A stretch of DNA of 64,000 nt from Blautia sp. An81 (GTDB lineage Bacteria > Bacillota > Clostridia > Lachnospirales > Lachnospiraceae). The stretch is taken from positions 186,001 to 250,000 of the forward strand of contig NZ_NFHH01000001.1 of assembly GCF_002161285.1 (NCBI RefSeq). Direction: 5' to 3'. The notes beneath the pieces are model-generated. The model saw nothing but the letters and a program-made list of their open reading frames with translations. It ran no database searches and had not been told where the DNA came from. The position numbers and the translations under genes are program-made. Positions 25,400-33,040 of this stretch are shown piece after piece (position 1 is the first letter of the stretch; the number at the start of each line of letters is the position of its first letter).

Positions 25400-25471
25400 G
25401 GTTCGTTGGTCAAGCGGTTAAGACGCCGCCCTCTCACGGCGGAAACACGGGTTCGATTCCCGTACGAACTG
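25400..25471 (+). tRNA. tRNA-Glu (anticodon CTC)
   Basis: A 72-nt cloverleaf. The acceptor arm GGTTCGT pairs with ACGAACT (G-U first pair). The anticodon stem CCGCC/GGCGG encloses the loop CTCTCAC with anticodon CTC. The T arm is ACGGG-TTCGATT-CCCGT. No CCA is encoded. Its own promoter and terminator flank it. Confidence 0.95.
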
Positions 25472-25477
25472 CTCTTC

Positions 25478-25509
25478 GGGAAATACTTGAAAAAGTATTT
25501 CCCTTTTTT
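25478..25509 (+). terminator. Terminator of tRNA-Glu
   Basis: GGGAAATACTT pairs with AAGTATTTCCC around a short A-rich loop, followed by six T residues (25504-25509). Confidence 0.9.
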
Positions 25510-25575
25510 CATTATAAAAAAGCAGGAGTCAGACTTTGGCAGCCTGCATATATTTCATTTTTCGGGGAGGTTATT

Positions 25576-26430
25576 ATGGAAAAATATATTGATCTGCATG
25601 TTCATTCCTCTGCTTCAGATGGGACTCTCACTCCTTCACAGGTAGTTGCCCTGGCTGAAGAAAAAAAGCTGAAGGCCTTTGCGCTGACAGACCATGATAC
25701 TACCGCAGGGCTGGAGGAAGCGCTTTTGGCAGCTGAAGATACTTCTGTAGAAGTCATTCCCGGCATTGAGCTGTCTACTACCTGGCTGGGCAGGGACGTT
25801 CATATTGTAGGACTGGATATTGATTATAAAAATTATTATTTTCAGGAAACTCTCTCCCGCTTTCAGGATTCCAGAGAAATTCGAAACGAAAAAATCATGG
25901 ATCTTCTCCGGAAAGAGGGCATTTCTATTACCAGAGAAGCTATGGAAGAGTCCTTTCCTGACAGTGTATGGACCAGGGCTCATTTCGCCAGATATCTGCT
26001 GGACCGGGGATTCGTAGGTTCCATAAACGAAGCATTTGACCGTTATCTTGGGGATCATTCCAAATGCTACGTCCCCCGTGAAAAAGTCACACCTTTCCAG
26101 GCCGTTCAGCTTATCCACGAAGGAGGGGGCATTGCAGTCTTTGCCCATCCTATCCTCTGCCGCCTGGACAAAGACCGCCTGGAAAGTCTGACTGCGGAAT
26201 TAAAACAGGCTGGCCTGGACGGCATCGAAGCCTACTATTCCACCTATCGCCATTCTGATGAACAAACGGTAATCCAGATTGCAAAAAGGCAGGGGCTGGC
26301 TCTGTCCGGCGGCAGCGATTTTCATGGCAGCAATAAACCTCAGATTGAGCTTGGCACAGGAAAAGGCAATCTGAAAATTCCTTATCAACTTCTGGAAAAT
26401 CTTCGCCGCCGCAATACGCAAAGACGGTAG
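25576..26430 (+). CDS. PHP-domain phosphoesterase
   Basis: 284 residues. Metal-binding PHP motifs are in order: DLHVHSSASDGT, ALTDHDT, IPGIELST, FAHPIL and GGSDFHGSN. This single-domain layout matches the YciV/RnmAM-like nucleoside-3',5'-bisphosphate phosphatase and 5'-3' exonuclease family, so RNA 5'-end or pAp hydrolysis is plausible; substrate not proven. The ATG at 25576 is set by GGGGAGG five bases upstream; the frame extends back through the tRNA gene, which is not coding. Confidence 0.88.
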   Translation: MEKYIDLHVHSSASDGTLTPSQVVALAEEKKLKAFALTDHDTTAGLEEALLAAEDTSVEVIPGIELSTTWLGRDVHIVGLDIDYKNYYFQETLSRFQDSREIRNEKIMDLLRKEGISITREAMEESFPDSVWTRAHFARYLLDRGFVGSINEAFDRYLGDHSKCYVPREKVTPFQAVQLIHEGGGIAVFAHPILCRLDKDRLESLTAELKQAGLDGIEAYYSTYRHSDEQTVIQIAKRQGLALSGGSDFHGSNKPQIELGTGKGNLKIPYQLLENLRRRNTQRR

Positions 26431-26440
26431 GATAACCTAT

Positions 26441-26515
26441 AAAAAGAAGACGCTCCTTCTCTGGTCAGCCCTTTTGAAGGATTCTGACTCCTGAGAAAAA
26501 GCGTCTTTTTCTTTA
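26441..26515. terminator. Bidirectional terminator between PHP gene and ppk1
   Basis: An A-rich/AGACGCT arm (26441-26454) pairs with AGCGTCT plus a T-run (26500-26510), enclosing a loop with further weak pairing. It serves the converging PHP and ppk1 genes; the ppk1 stop codon lies at its edge. Confidence 0.75.
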
Positions 26516-28651
26516 TACCTCTTCTGGTGCCTCAGCCGGTATAAAAATACGGTCATGGCCGGAACCTGTCTTTGTTTCTGCTATTTTGTGGGCCTCTTCA
26601 CAAAAATATTCCTGAGAATTCACAAGCTGTTTTCCTCTCTTGTCAATCTTTTCATATGTACCGTCAGGCTGTAAGATATGGGCCTTCACATTATCCGCAA
26701 GCTGGATGTGAAGGATATGTTTTATCTCTTCTTTCAACCGGGGATCCTCTACAGGGAACACGATTTCCACACGTTTATCCAGATTTCTGGGCATCCAGTC
26801 TGCACTGCCCATAAACAACTGCTCCTTGCCGTCGCTGTAGAAATAAAAGATTCTGCTGTGTTCCAGAAAATTTCCAACAATAGAGCGGACTGTAATATTC
26901 TCACTGACTCCCGGTATTCCCACTTTCAGACAGCAGATTCCCCTGATGATCAAATCAATCTTAACGCCTGCTGCACTTGCTGCATATAAAGCTGCAATAA
27001 TATCCCTGTCACAAAGAGAGTTCATCTTCGCTACAATCCTGGCCTCTTTTCCTTCCAGCGCTCTTCTCTGCTCCATTTCAATCAGATGAAGAAATCGGTC
27101 TCTCATCCAGATAGGCGCTACCACCAGTTTATTCCAGCTCTTTGGCTCTGAATAGCCAGACAGCATATTAAATACCGCTGTGGCATCTTCGCCGATTTTT
27201 GCTGAACATGTCAGGATACCACAGTCTGTATACTGCTTTGCAGTAGAGTCATTGTAGTTTCCTGTTCCAAGGTGAACATATCTGCGGATTCCCTCTTCTT
27301 CCTTCCGTACTACCAGAGTAATCTTGCTGTGGGTCTTCAGGCCCAGCAGTCCATAGATAACATGGCATCCTGCTTTCTCCAGTTTCTTGGCCCAGACAAT
27401 ATTATTTTCCTCATCAAATCTGGCCTTCAGCTCCACCAGAACAGTAACCTGCTTTCCATTTTCCGCTGCCTGAGCAAGAGCTGCGATAATCGGAGAATTT
27501 CCGCTGACACGGTAAAGCGTTTGTTTGATAGCCAGCACTTCAGGATCTCTGGAAGCCTGACGTACAAAATCTACCACCGGGTCAAAACTCATATAAGGAT
27601 GGTGGAGAAGAATATCCTGCCTGCGGATCTGTGTGAAAATATCCTCATCTGTCATCATCTCTTTTACAGGGGCCGGTACATAAGGCTCCACTTTCAGATC
27701 ATCAAATCCTTCCAGCTTATACATCTTCATTAGGAATGTCAGATCCAGAGGACCATTAATATAATGGATATCCTCCTCCTTCATGTCAAATTCTATCTTT
27801 AAGATTCTAAGCAGTCTGGGATCCATCTTCTCTTCAACATCCAGACGGATTACTTCTCCCCACTGTCTTTTCTTCAGCTGTTTTTCAATCTCAGTAAGGA
27901 GATCTGCAGCCTCGTCTTCATCGATAGTCAGGTCCGCATTTCTGATAATTCTGTAAGGGCAGGCACAGACCACAGGATTACTCAGAAACAGCTTTCCGAT
28001 ATTTCTCTCTATAATCTCTTCAAGAAGAACTACCGTAGTTTTGTCTTTTTTATCTCCCGGTATCTCAATGATCCTTGGCAGAACAGATGGTACCTGAACC
28101 GTAGCAAACTCCAGTTCTTCTTTTTCTTTCTTCCCTTTTTTGGCGATCAGCGCACCAATATTCAAAGTCTTATTCCGTATCAGAGGAAAGGGTCTGGCAC
28201 TGTCCATAGCCATAGGCGTAAGAACCGGATAGACAGCCTCCTCAAAATAGCGGTCTACAAATTCCTTCTGCTCTTCACTGAAATCTTCATGTTTTTCCAC
28301 TACCTTCACTCCCGCCTTTTTCAATGCAGGAATAAGAGATCGATTATAGGTATTATACTGCGCCTGGATCAGACTTTTTACCTCAGGCGCCAGAGCTTTC
28401 AGCTGCTCCTTTGGGGTCATGCCGGCAATATCCGGTTTGGTATATTTTGCATGGACCATATCTTTCAAAGATGCTACCCGGACCATGAAAAATTCGTCCA
28501 GGTTTGATGCCGTAATACTTAAAAATTTCAGTCTTTCAAATAAAGGAATGTTTTTATCTTTGGCCTCAGAAAGTACTCTCTCATTAAATCCCAGCCAGCT
28601 TATTTCTCTGTTCCGGTAATATTCCGGCTTTGTATATGCTTTAAAATCCAT
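26513..28651 (-). CDS. ppk1: Polyphosphate kinase 1
   Basis: 712 residues, normal PPK1 length. It reversibly transfers ATP gamma-phosphate to inorganic polyphosphate. The N-terminal signature YYRNREISWLGFNERVLSEA is followed by the FFMVRVASL helical domain. The catalytic His lies in RRYVHLGTGNYND. The C-terminal segment MNSLCDRDIIAALYAASAAGVKIDLIIRGICCL is conserved. It is last in an operon with the exopolyphosphatase gene, 12 bases upstream. Confidence 0.96.
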   Translation of the reverse strand: MDFKAYTKPEYYRNREISWLGFNERVLSEAKDKNIPLFERLKFLSITASNLDEFFMVRVASLKDMVHAKYTKPDIAGMTPKEQLKALAPEVKSLIQAQYNTYNRSLIPALKKAGVKVVEKHEDFSEEQKEFVDRYFEEAVYPVLTPMAMDSARPFPLIRNKTLNIGALIAKKGKKEKEELEFATVQVPSVLPRIIEIPGDKKDKTTVVLLEEIIERNIGKLFLSNPVVCACPYRIIRNADLTIDEDEAADLLTEIEKQLKKRQWGEVIRLDVEEKMDPRLLRILKIEFDMKEEDIHYINGPLDLTFLMKMYKLEGFDDLKVEPYVPAPVKEMMTDEDIFTQIRRQDILLHHPYMSFDPVVDFVRQASRDPEVLAIKQTLYRVSGNSPIIAALAQAAENGKQVTVLVELKARFDEENNIVWAKKLEKAGCHVIYGLLGLKTHSKITLVVRKEEEGIRRYVHLGTGNYNDSTAKQYTDCGILTCSAKIGEDATAVFNMLSGYSEPKSWNKLVVAPIWMRDRFLHLIEMEQRRALEGKEARIVAKMNSLCDRDIIAALYAASAAGVKIDLIIRGICCLKVGIPGVSENITVRSIVGNFLEHSRIFYFYSDGKEQLFMGSADWMPRNLDKRVEIVFPVEDPRLKEEIKHILHIQLADNVKAHILQPDGTYEKIDKRGKQLVNSQEYFCEEAHKIAETKTGSGHDRIFIPAEAPEEV

Positions 28652-28663
28652 TGTCCCAGCCTC

Positions 28664-30208
28664 CTATTTCTGTTTCTTTCTCTTCAGCACCGGACGGATG
28701 CTGAATATTTCTTCAAAGAAATCTGCCGCCTCTGTAAGCAGCACCTTCTCAAGAGTCAGATCTGCTTTGGAAGTCACACGCATAATCAATTCCTGCTCTT
28801 TTACAGAAACCGTGATTTCTTCAATTTTCTGCTTATGGCTTCTGTCCAGCACATTTGCCACCCGCATAATCGCTGTCAGTTTTGCTACCTGCATATAGTC
28901 CTTTCTGTCGATCATTGCCTTAGAGTCTGCCTCATTATAATATTCAAATGGCAGTTTGATAAATCTGACCACATTGGCGATCAATTCTCTCTCTACATGA
29001 GAAAGGCCGATGATCTCCGTAGACATGATGATCTCATAGGCGCACTGGGAAGAGTTACTGGAACTGATAAAGTTGCCGCAGTCATGGAGAATAGCCGCAA
29101 TCTGAAGAAGCAGCCGTTCTCTGGGGCCCATTCCATGTATCTTTTTCATTCCATCGAAAATGGCCAGTGCATTTTTCAGGACGCATTGGGTATGATTTTT
29201 CCCACTCATATACCTCTTTGCAATATTTTTAGCGGAAACAATAATATCATTTTCAAAATTATGCTTGCTCTTAATAAATTTATGCTTCTCTGCATAATCG
29301 TAAGAAATACCATCATTCAGCTGGGTTCCCGGCAGCCACATGGTCTGGGCTCCCAGTTCTTCTACAAATACCCGGTATATGATCATGGCAGGGATCAGGA
29401 TTTCCGCATATTCTAAAGAAACATCAAGAGATACTGAAACTTCTTCCGGAGAATGGCTTATTACCCACTGATACTTCTCCATAAATGCCGTATATCCTAC
29501 TGTACGGTTTTCCTTCATGCTCTGGGTATTCTCAAAAAGCTTATCCAGAAAAGAATCTCCCATAAGGATAATATTATCGATTTTCCGGTCTTTCAGATGC
29601 AGCTTTTTAAATCCGAGAATCTGATTATGTACCAGCTCCTCTACCATTTTTTCGTAATGAACAGTTTCTTTTTCTGCGGGATATAGGATTTCTCTTACAC
29701 GGAGACTGCCCAGCATAAAACGCTGGGTTGTAAGCAGAGCATCCTTATCAAACAGAGAAATCTGCATATTTCCTCCGCCTACTTCGATAATTGCCGTGCC
29801 CTTCTGGATCATTTTTGTAAAAGATTCTTCCTTTGCAGCCACGGATTTATACCCAAAAAACCTCTGTTCCGAATTACTGAGTATCTCTACCCGGATCCCT
29901 GTCTTCTGATATACCTGCTCCAAAACAATCCAGACATTCTCCGCCTCCTGCAAAGTGCTGGTAGCGCAGGCTCTGTAGTTTTCTACCTGATAGCCTTCCA
30001 TAATATGAGAAAAGTCCCTGAGAATATGACAAAGCTGTGTAGCCGTATCGAAAGTAATCTTTCCTTTCCCATAGGTGTCTCTTCCCAATTCGAGTCTCTG
30101 CCGCACCTCATCTATCTGGCGGATTCCTATTCTGGGGGACATTTCATATATGTCCATACATACGTTATAGGAACCTACATCAATAGCGGCAAATGTTGTA
30201 ATTCCCAT
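28664..30208 (-). CDS. ppx: Ppx/GppA exopolyphosphatase with HD-type C-terminal domain
   Basis: 514 residues from the ATG at 30208, which follows AGGAGGAG. The ASKHA-fold phosphatase has FAAIDVGSYNV (phosphate loop), AIIEVGGGNMQISLF and ACATSTLQEAEN. The C-terminal half is HD-like (LLLQIAAILHDCGNFISSSN). These enzymes hydrolyse polyphosphate or pppGpp. Paired with ppk1, the enzymes would set polyphosphate levels. The frame continues upstream into the patatin gene but lacks conserved sequence there. Confidence 0.9.
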   Translation of the reverse strand: MGITTFAAIDVGSYNVCMDIYEMSPRIGIRQIDEVRQRLELGRDTYGKGKITFDTATQLCHILRDFSHIMEGYQVENYRACATSTLQEAENVWIVLEQVYQKTGIRVEILSNSEQRFFGYKSVAAKEESFTKMIQKGTAIIEVGGGNMQISLFDKDALLTTQRFMLGSLRVREILYPAEKETVHYEKMVEELVHNQILGFKKLHLKDRKIDNIILMGDSFLDKLFENTQSMKENRTVGYTAFMEKYQWVISHSPEEVSVSLDVSLEYAEILIPAMIIYRVFVEELGAQTMWLPGTQLNDGISYDYAEKHKFIKSKHNFENDIIVSAKNIAKRYMSGKNHTQCVLKNALAIFDGMKKIHGMGPRERLLLQIAAILHDCGNFISSSNSSQCAYEIIMSTEIIGLSHVERELIANVVRFIKLPFEYYNEADSKAMIDRKDYMQVAKLTAIMRVANVLDRSHKQKIEEITVSVKEQELIMRVTSKADLTLEKVLLTEAADFFEEIFSIRPVLKRKKQK

Positions 30209-30245
30209 TACTTTTTTCTCCTCCTGTTTCTTCATTCTTTCTGGG

Positions 30246-31142
30246 TCAGCCCGGGGAACTGTTTCCCTCCTCGGACATTTCAGGACTGCCGAGAAATTCT
30301 TGCAGTTTCTCGTATTCTTTCTCCGCTGTACGGTATCCCTCCTGATAAAGAGCCTCCAGCTTTTCTCTGTCCTTTTCCACTCTTCCAATCTCTACTGGCT
30401 TTTCAGGACAGATAATAAATACATTTCCCTTCTCTTCCTCCTGATACAGGTAATCCAGTGTTTCGTTATAACGGATATGCCGATCTTTCATTCGTTCCAC
30501 AAGTTTTGGAAATTCTTTCTGATATCGAAGCCGGATAAGAGGCATCGCCTTGTTCGGCCCCTTTCTATAGCTTCGGTCTCTTGTAAGAACAACCACTGTC
30601 TTTTCATTCCCCAGTTCCTGAGATTTTCTGACCGGTATGGAGTCCGAGACTCCTCCGTCCAGATAAGGCTTATTTTTAATCCAGACTGTTCTGGACAAAA
30701 GAGGAAGTGAACTGGATGCCCGGACATAATGGATTCCTTTATGCATGTCATCCAGCTTTTTATATTCTGCCTTTCCTGTATGGCAGTTAGTAACTACCGC
30801 ATAAAAGTCTGTAGGATTCTTGTCATAGGCTTCATAGTCATAAGGATTTAATTCCTCAGGAATTTTCCTGTAGCACATATCCACGCCAAACATGTCTCCT
30901 GTCTTCACCAGGCTTTTAAAACTACAGTAGTTTTCATCATCTAAATAGTCTGTATTTGTCTCAAAACCTCTCCTTCTCTGTTTGGAAAGATAACTGCAGG
31001 CATGACAGGCTCCCGCCGATACGCCTATGCAGGTATGAAAAAAAATGTCCTTATCCAGAAAAAAATCCAGCACGCCGGCAGTAAAGGCCCCTCGCATGCC
31101 GCCTCCTTCCAGAACAAGACCTGTTTTACTGTACCAATTCAT
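30246..31142 (-). CDS. Patatin-like phospholipase
   Basis: 298 residues. The oxyanion motif LVLEGGGMRGAFTAGVLDFF, nucleophile CIGVSAGACHACS (Ser42) and catalytic Asp in KPYLDGGVSDSIPV are all intact. No signal peptide is visible, so it acts in the cytoplasm or at the inner membrane face, most likely as a lipid acyl hydrolase. It is the first gene of the patatin-ppx-ppk1 group, 37 bases upstream of ppx. A TGTTACAAT extended -10 (31177-31172) lies upstream. Confidence 0.92.
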   Translation of the reverse strand: MNWYSKTGLVLEGGGMRGAFTAGVLDFFLDKDIFFHTCIGVSAGACHACSYLSKQRRRGFETNTDYLDDENYCSFKSLVKTGDMFGVDMCYRKIPEELNPYDYEAYDKNPTDFYAVVTNCHTGKAEYKKLDDMHKGIHYVRASSSLPLLSRTVWIKNKPYLDGGVSDSIPVRKSQELGNEKTVVVLTRDRSYRKGPNKAMPLIRLRYQKEFPKLVERMKDRHIRYNETLDYLYQEEEKGNVFIICPEKPVEIGRVEKDREKLEALYQEGYRTAEKEYEKLQEFLGSPEMSEEGNSSPG

Positions 31143-31273
31143 AAAGTCCCTTCTTTCTGTTCATTGTTTTTATTGTAACACGAAAATAGGAAGTAAAAAA
31201 GTTAAATCCATTTAAAAATCTTATCTTATGATTACCATTTTCCACTTAAAGTCTATCTTTCTCTCTTAAAAGC

Positions 31274-31356
31274 AAAAGGAGCAGTCGCATTAGTTCATAT
31301 ATCAAGAATAAACGGTATAAATATTCTCGATTTTGAATAATGCAACAGCTCCCTTG
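31274..31356. repeat. Short inverted-repeat (MITE-like) element, copy 1
   Basis: Terminal arms GGAGCAGTCGCATTA (31278-31292) and TAATGCAACAGCTCC (31338-31352) are inverted repeats with two mismatches. An inner AGAATA/TATTCT stem is also present. The right 38 bases match the left part of the element at 49160-49317 in inverted orientation at 34 of 38 positions, so the two belong to one family. No ORF lies inside. It sits next to a truncated gene. Confidence 0.7.
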
Positions 31357-31368
31357 CTGTTTGTATAA

Positions 31369-31653
31369 CTAACGATTCTTACTTTCTTGTTTTTGATTGT
31401 ATATCTCTTTTAAATCTTCAACAGCCATCGCTGGGTCTAAGGTGTGAAATCCCAGATAACAGCTTCTCATCAACGGTCTGTCAGCCTGAGAATAAATCTG
31501 TCTGCTACTTTCACCAGTATAAAAATGCCAGTATCGGTACACATATCCCATCCAGTATACCTCCTCCTGGTCATAATTTTCTCCCAAACAGTTTTCTAAG
31601 TTCACTTCGTCCATCAAATTCTCCAGGATATATTCTTCCCCTGCCCATTGCAT
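31369..31653 (-). pseudogene. 5'-truncated small acidic protein, possibly toxin-antitoxin linked
   Basis: 94 codons, rich in Tyr and Trp, beginning MQWAGEEYILENLMDEVNLE and containing YWMGYVYRYWHFYTGESSRQIY. I recall similar C-terminal regions in small clostridial proteins encoded beside DUF3990/DUF3791 toxin-antitoxin genes; this is memory, not a search result. No ribosome site precedes the ATG, and an in-frame TGA lies four codons upstream. A conserved-looking YDRM segment continues across the supposed start. This suggests loss of the 5' part. It lies downstream of sdpI and 13 bases from the inverted-repeat element. Confidence 0.45.
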
Positions 31654-31698
31654 TCGGTCATATCAGTGATGAATACAACAACAGTATGGACATGTGAA

Positions 31699-32349
31699 TC
31701 ATATTCCTTTTTTAAATAACCAGAAAGAATACCCTACCGATATGGCAACACAGATAAGCAGGATGCCGATCATTGTAGTGAATATAAGCGTATCGCCCAG
31801 CCAGATACCTGCAACACCATCTAAGGCAACTAAAATGCCGCCTAAAATAAAAAGTTTTCCGCCTAATCGGTGTGTCCGGTACCAATTTTCTTCACTACAT
31901 AATGTCCAAGGTAATTTGATACCGATTGTATAATTTTGTCGGAGCTTTGGCAAATAGTTGCCAAGAAGAATAAATAAAGTCCCCATCAAAATGGAAACTG
32001 CAGCCGAAATATTTACTTTTATTCCAAGTGCAATCAAATAGGTTATTCCATTCATTAAAATCGAGATAACGGGAACAATCCAGAATATCAACGTCATTGG
32101 TTTTTTATGAATATTTGTTTTTTTAGGATCGTTCAAAGTTAGAAAAACTGAAAAAAGATGTATGATTATCAAAATACATGGCAAAAAAAATACTGTTGAT
32201 GCTTTACTGGACCATCCATTTGCCTGTCCATTTGCACCCCAGTGAGTCGCAATGGAATCTGGAAGTTTACTCCATAAAATCAGTCCGATCAAAATCGGCA
32301 GCCCCGTAAGAAATGTAGTTAAAATAATCGTTCTCCTATATTTTTTCAT
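31699..32349 (-). CDS. sdpI: SdpI-family immunity/signal membrane protein
   Basis: 216 residues with about six membrane helices. The N-terminal DUF1648 segment LPDSIATHWGANGQANGWSSK and the SdpI-type region GNYLPKLRQNYTIGIKLPWTLCSEENWYRTHRLGGKLFILGG are clear. In Bacillus subtilis SdpI protects against the SdpC toxin and sequesters SdpR at the membrane (family knowledge). It directly follows the ArsR-type repressor gene (one base between them). No sdpABC genes are visible in the window. Confidence 0.88.
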   Translation of the reverse strand: MKKYRRTIILTTFLTGLPILIGLILWSKLPDSIATHWGANGQANGWSSKASTVFFLPCILIIIHLFSVFLTLNDPKKTNIHKKPMTLIFWIVPVISILMNGITYLIALGIKVNISAAVSILMGTLFILLGNYLPKLRQNYTIGIKLPWTLCSEENWYRTHRLGGKLFILGGILVALDGVAGIWLGDTLIFTTMIGILLICVAISVGYSFWLFKKGI

Positions 32350-32350
32350 A

Positions 32351-32617
32351 TCAAGTTTCTCCTTTCAAATCTGACAGCCATACCATAATTTCTTCCAGAA
32401 CAGTCAGATTCAGCTCATAGAATATAAAATTCTTTTCTCGTTTTTCACGTATCAAATCTGCTTGCTTTAGAATCTTAAGATGATAGGAAACGGTTGCTTG
32501 AGTCATATCAAAATGCCGTGAAATATCCCCTGCCGAAAGACACCCGTCTTTCAGCATTTCAAGAATCCGTCTCCTTGCCGGATCTGATAATGCTTTAAAA
32601 GTTTCTGCAAATCCCAA
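32351..32617 (-). CDS. sdpR: ArsR-family autorepressor SdpR
   Basis: A winged-helix repressor with the core FKALSDPARRRILEMLKDGCLSAGDISRHFDMTQATVSYHLKILKQADLI. No metal-binding Cys cluster of the ELCVCDL type is present, which fits SdpR rather than ArsR/CzrA. I prefer the TTG start at 32617 (about 88 residues), seven bases after GGGAG. A frame to 32707 would run through the promoter and operator. It is encoded with sdpI and probably controls itself through the palindrome upstream. Confidence 0.85.
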   Translation of the reverse strand: MGFAETFKALSDPARRRILEMLKDGCLSAGDISRHFDMTQATVSYHLKILKQADLIREKREKNFIFYELNLTVLEEIMVWLSDLKGET

Positions 32618-32655
32618 TCTACCACTCCCTCGTATAGATAATTCCTGATTGCAAC

Positions 32656-32707
32656 TATTTAGAAATATTTCTAAATAATATATATACCTTTCAAATCCTT
32701 CTGTCAA
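32656..32707 (-). promoter_or_regulatory. sdpR promoter with perfect 22-bp palindromic operator
   Basis: On the minus strand TTGACA (32707-32702) and TATATA (32684-32679) are 17 bases apart. Immediately downstream, 32656-32677 is a perfect 22-bp palindrome with half-site TATTTAGAAAT, covering the predicted transcription start. It is well placed for autorepression by SdpR. The palindrome is seen directly; the repressor assignment is inference. Confidence 0.8.
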
Positions 32708-32802
32708 CAGTTATCACCAATACTTTTTGGCAATTTGAATGATTACTGTTCTTTTCTGTTCAACAATATTTAAATGTCCAGTAGTTTAGGATTTTGTGCA
32801 AG

Positions 32803-32834
32803 AAAAAAGCTCTCTAGCCAAAGGCTAAAGAGCT
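32803..32834 (-). terminator. Terminator of tRNA-Leu
   Basis: On the minus strand AGCTCTTTAGCC pairs with GGCTAGAGAGCT around a short loop (one mismatch), followed by six T residues (32808-32803). It lies eight bases after the tRNA. Confidence 0.92.
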
Positions 32835-32841
32835 GAATTAC

Positions 32842-32924
32842 TGCCGGCAGCGGGACTTGAACCCGCACGTGGTTGCCCACAACAGATTTTGAGTCTGCCT
32901 CGTCTGCCATTCCGACACGCCGGC
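32842..32924 (-). tRNA. tRNA-Leu (anticodon CAA)
   Basis: An 83-nt class II tRNA. The acceptor GCCGGCG pairs with TGCCGGC, discriminator A. The anticodon stem GCAGA/TCTGT encloses loop CTCAAAA (anticodon CAA). A long variable arm precedes the T arm GCGGG-TTCAAGT-CCCGC. No CCA is encoded. Confidence 0.95.
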
Positions 32925-32931
32925 ATCTTTT

Positions 32932-33015
32932 GCTGAACCGATAGTTAGAATATCACAAATTCAGGAGAATTGCAAGTGTTTTCTGCAATTCTCCTGTAAT
33001 CCCTAACAGTTCAGC
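32932..33015 (-). repeat. Long hairpin downstream of lysA
   Basis: Outer arms GCTGAAC...AGTTAG and CTAAC.AGTTCAGC enclose a perfect 13-bp inner stem CAGGAGAATTGCA (32962-32974 and 32984-32996). It would form a long 3' hairpin of the lysA transcript and may also separate it from the tRNA-Leu gene. No T-run follows, so termination is uncertain. Confidence 0.55.
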
Positions 33016-33040
33016 CATGGAGCTGTCCTCGTCTCTATTC

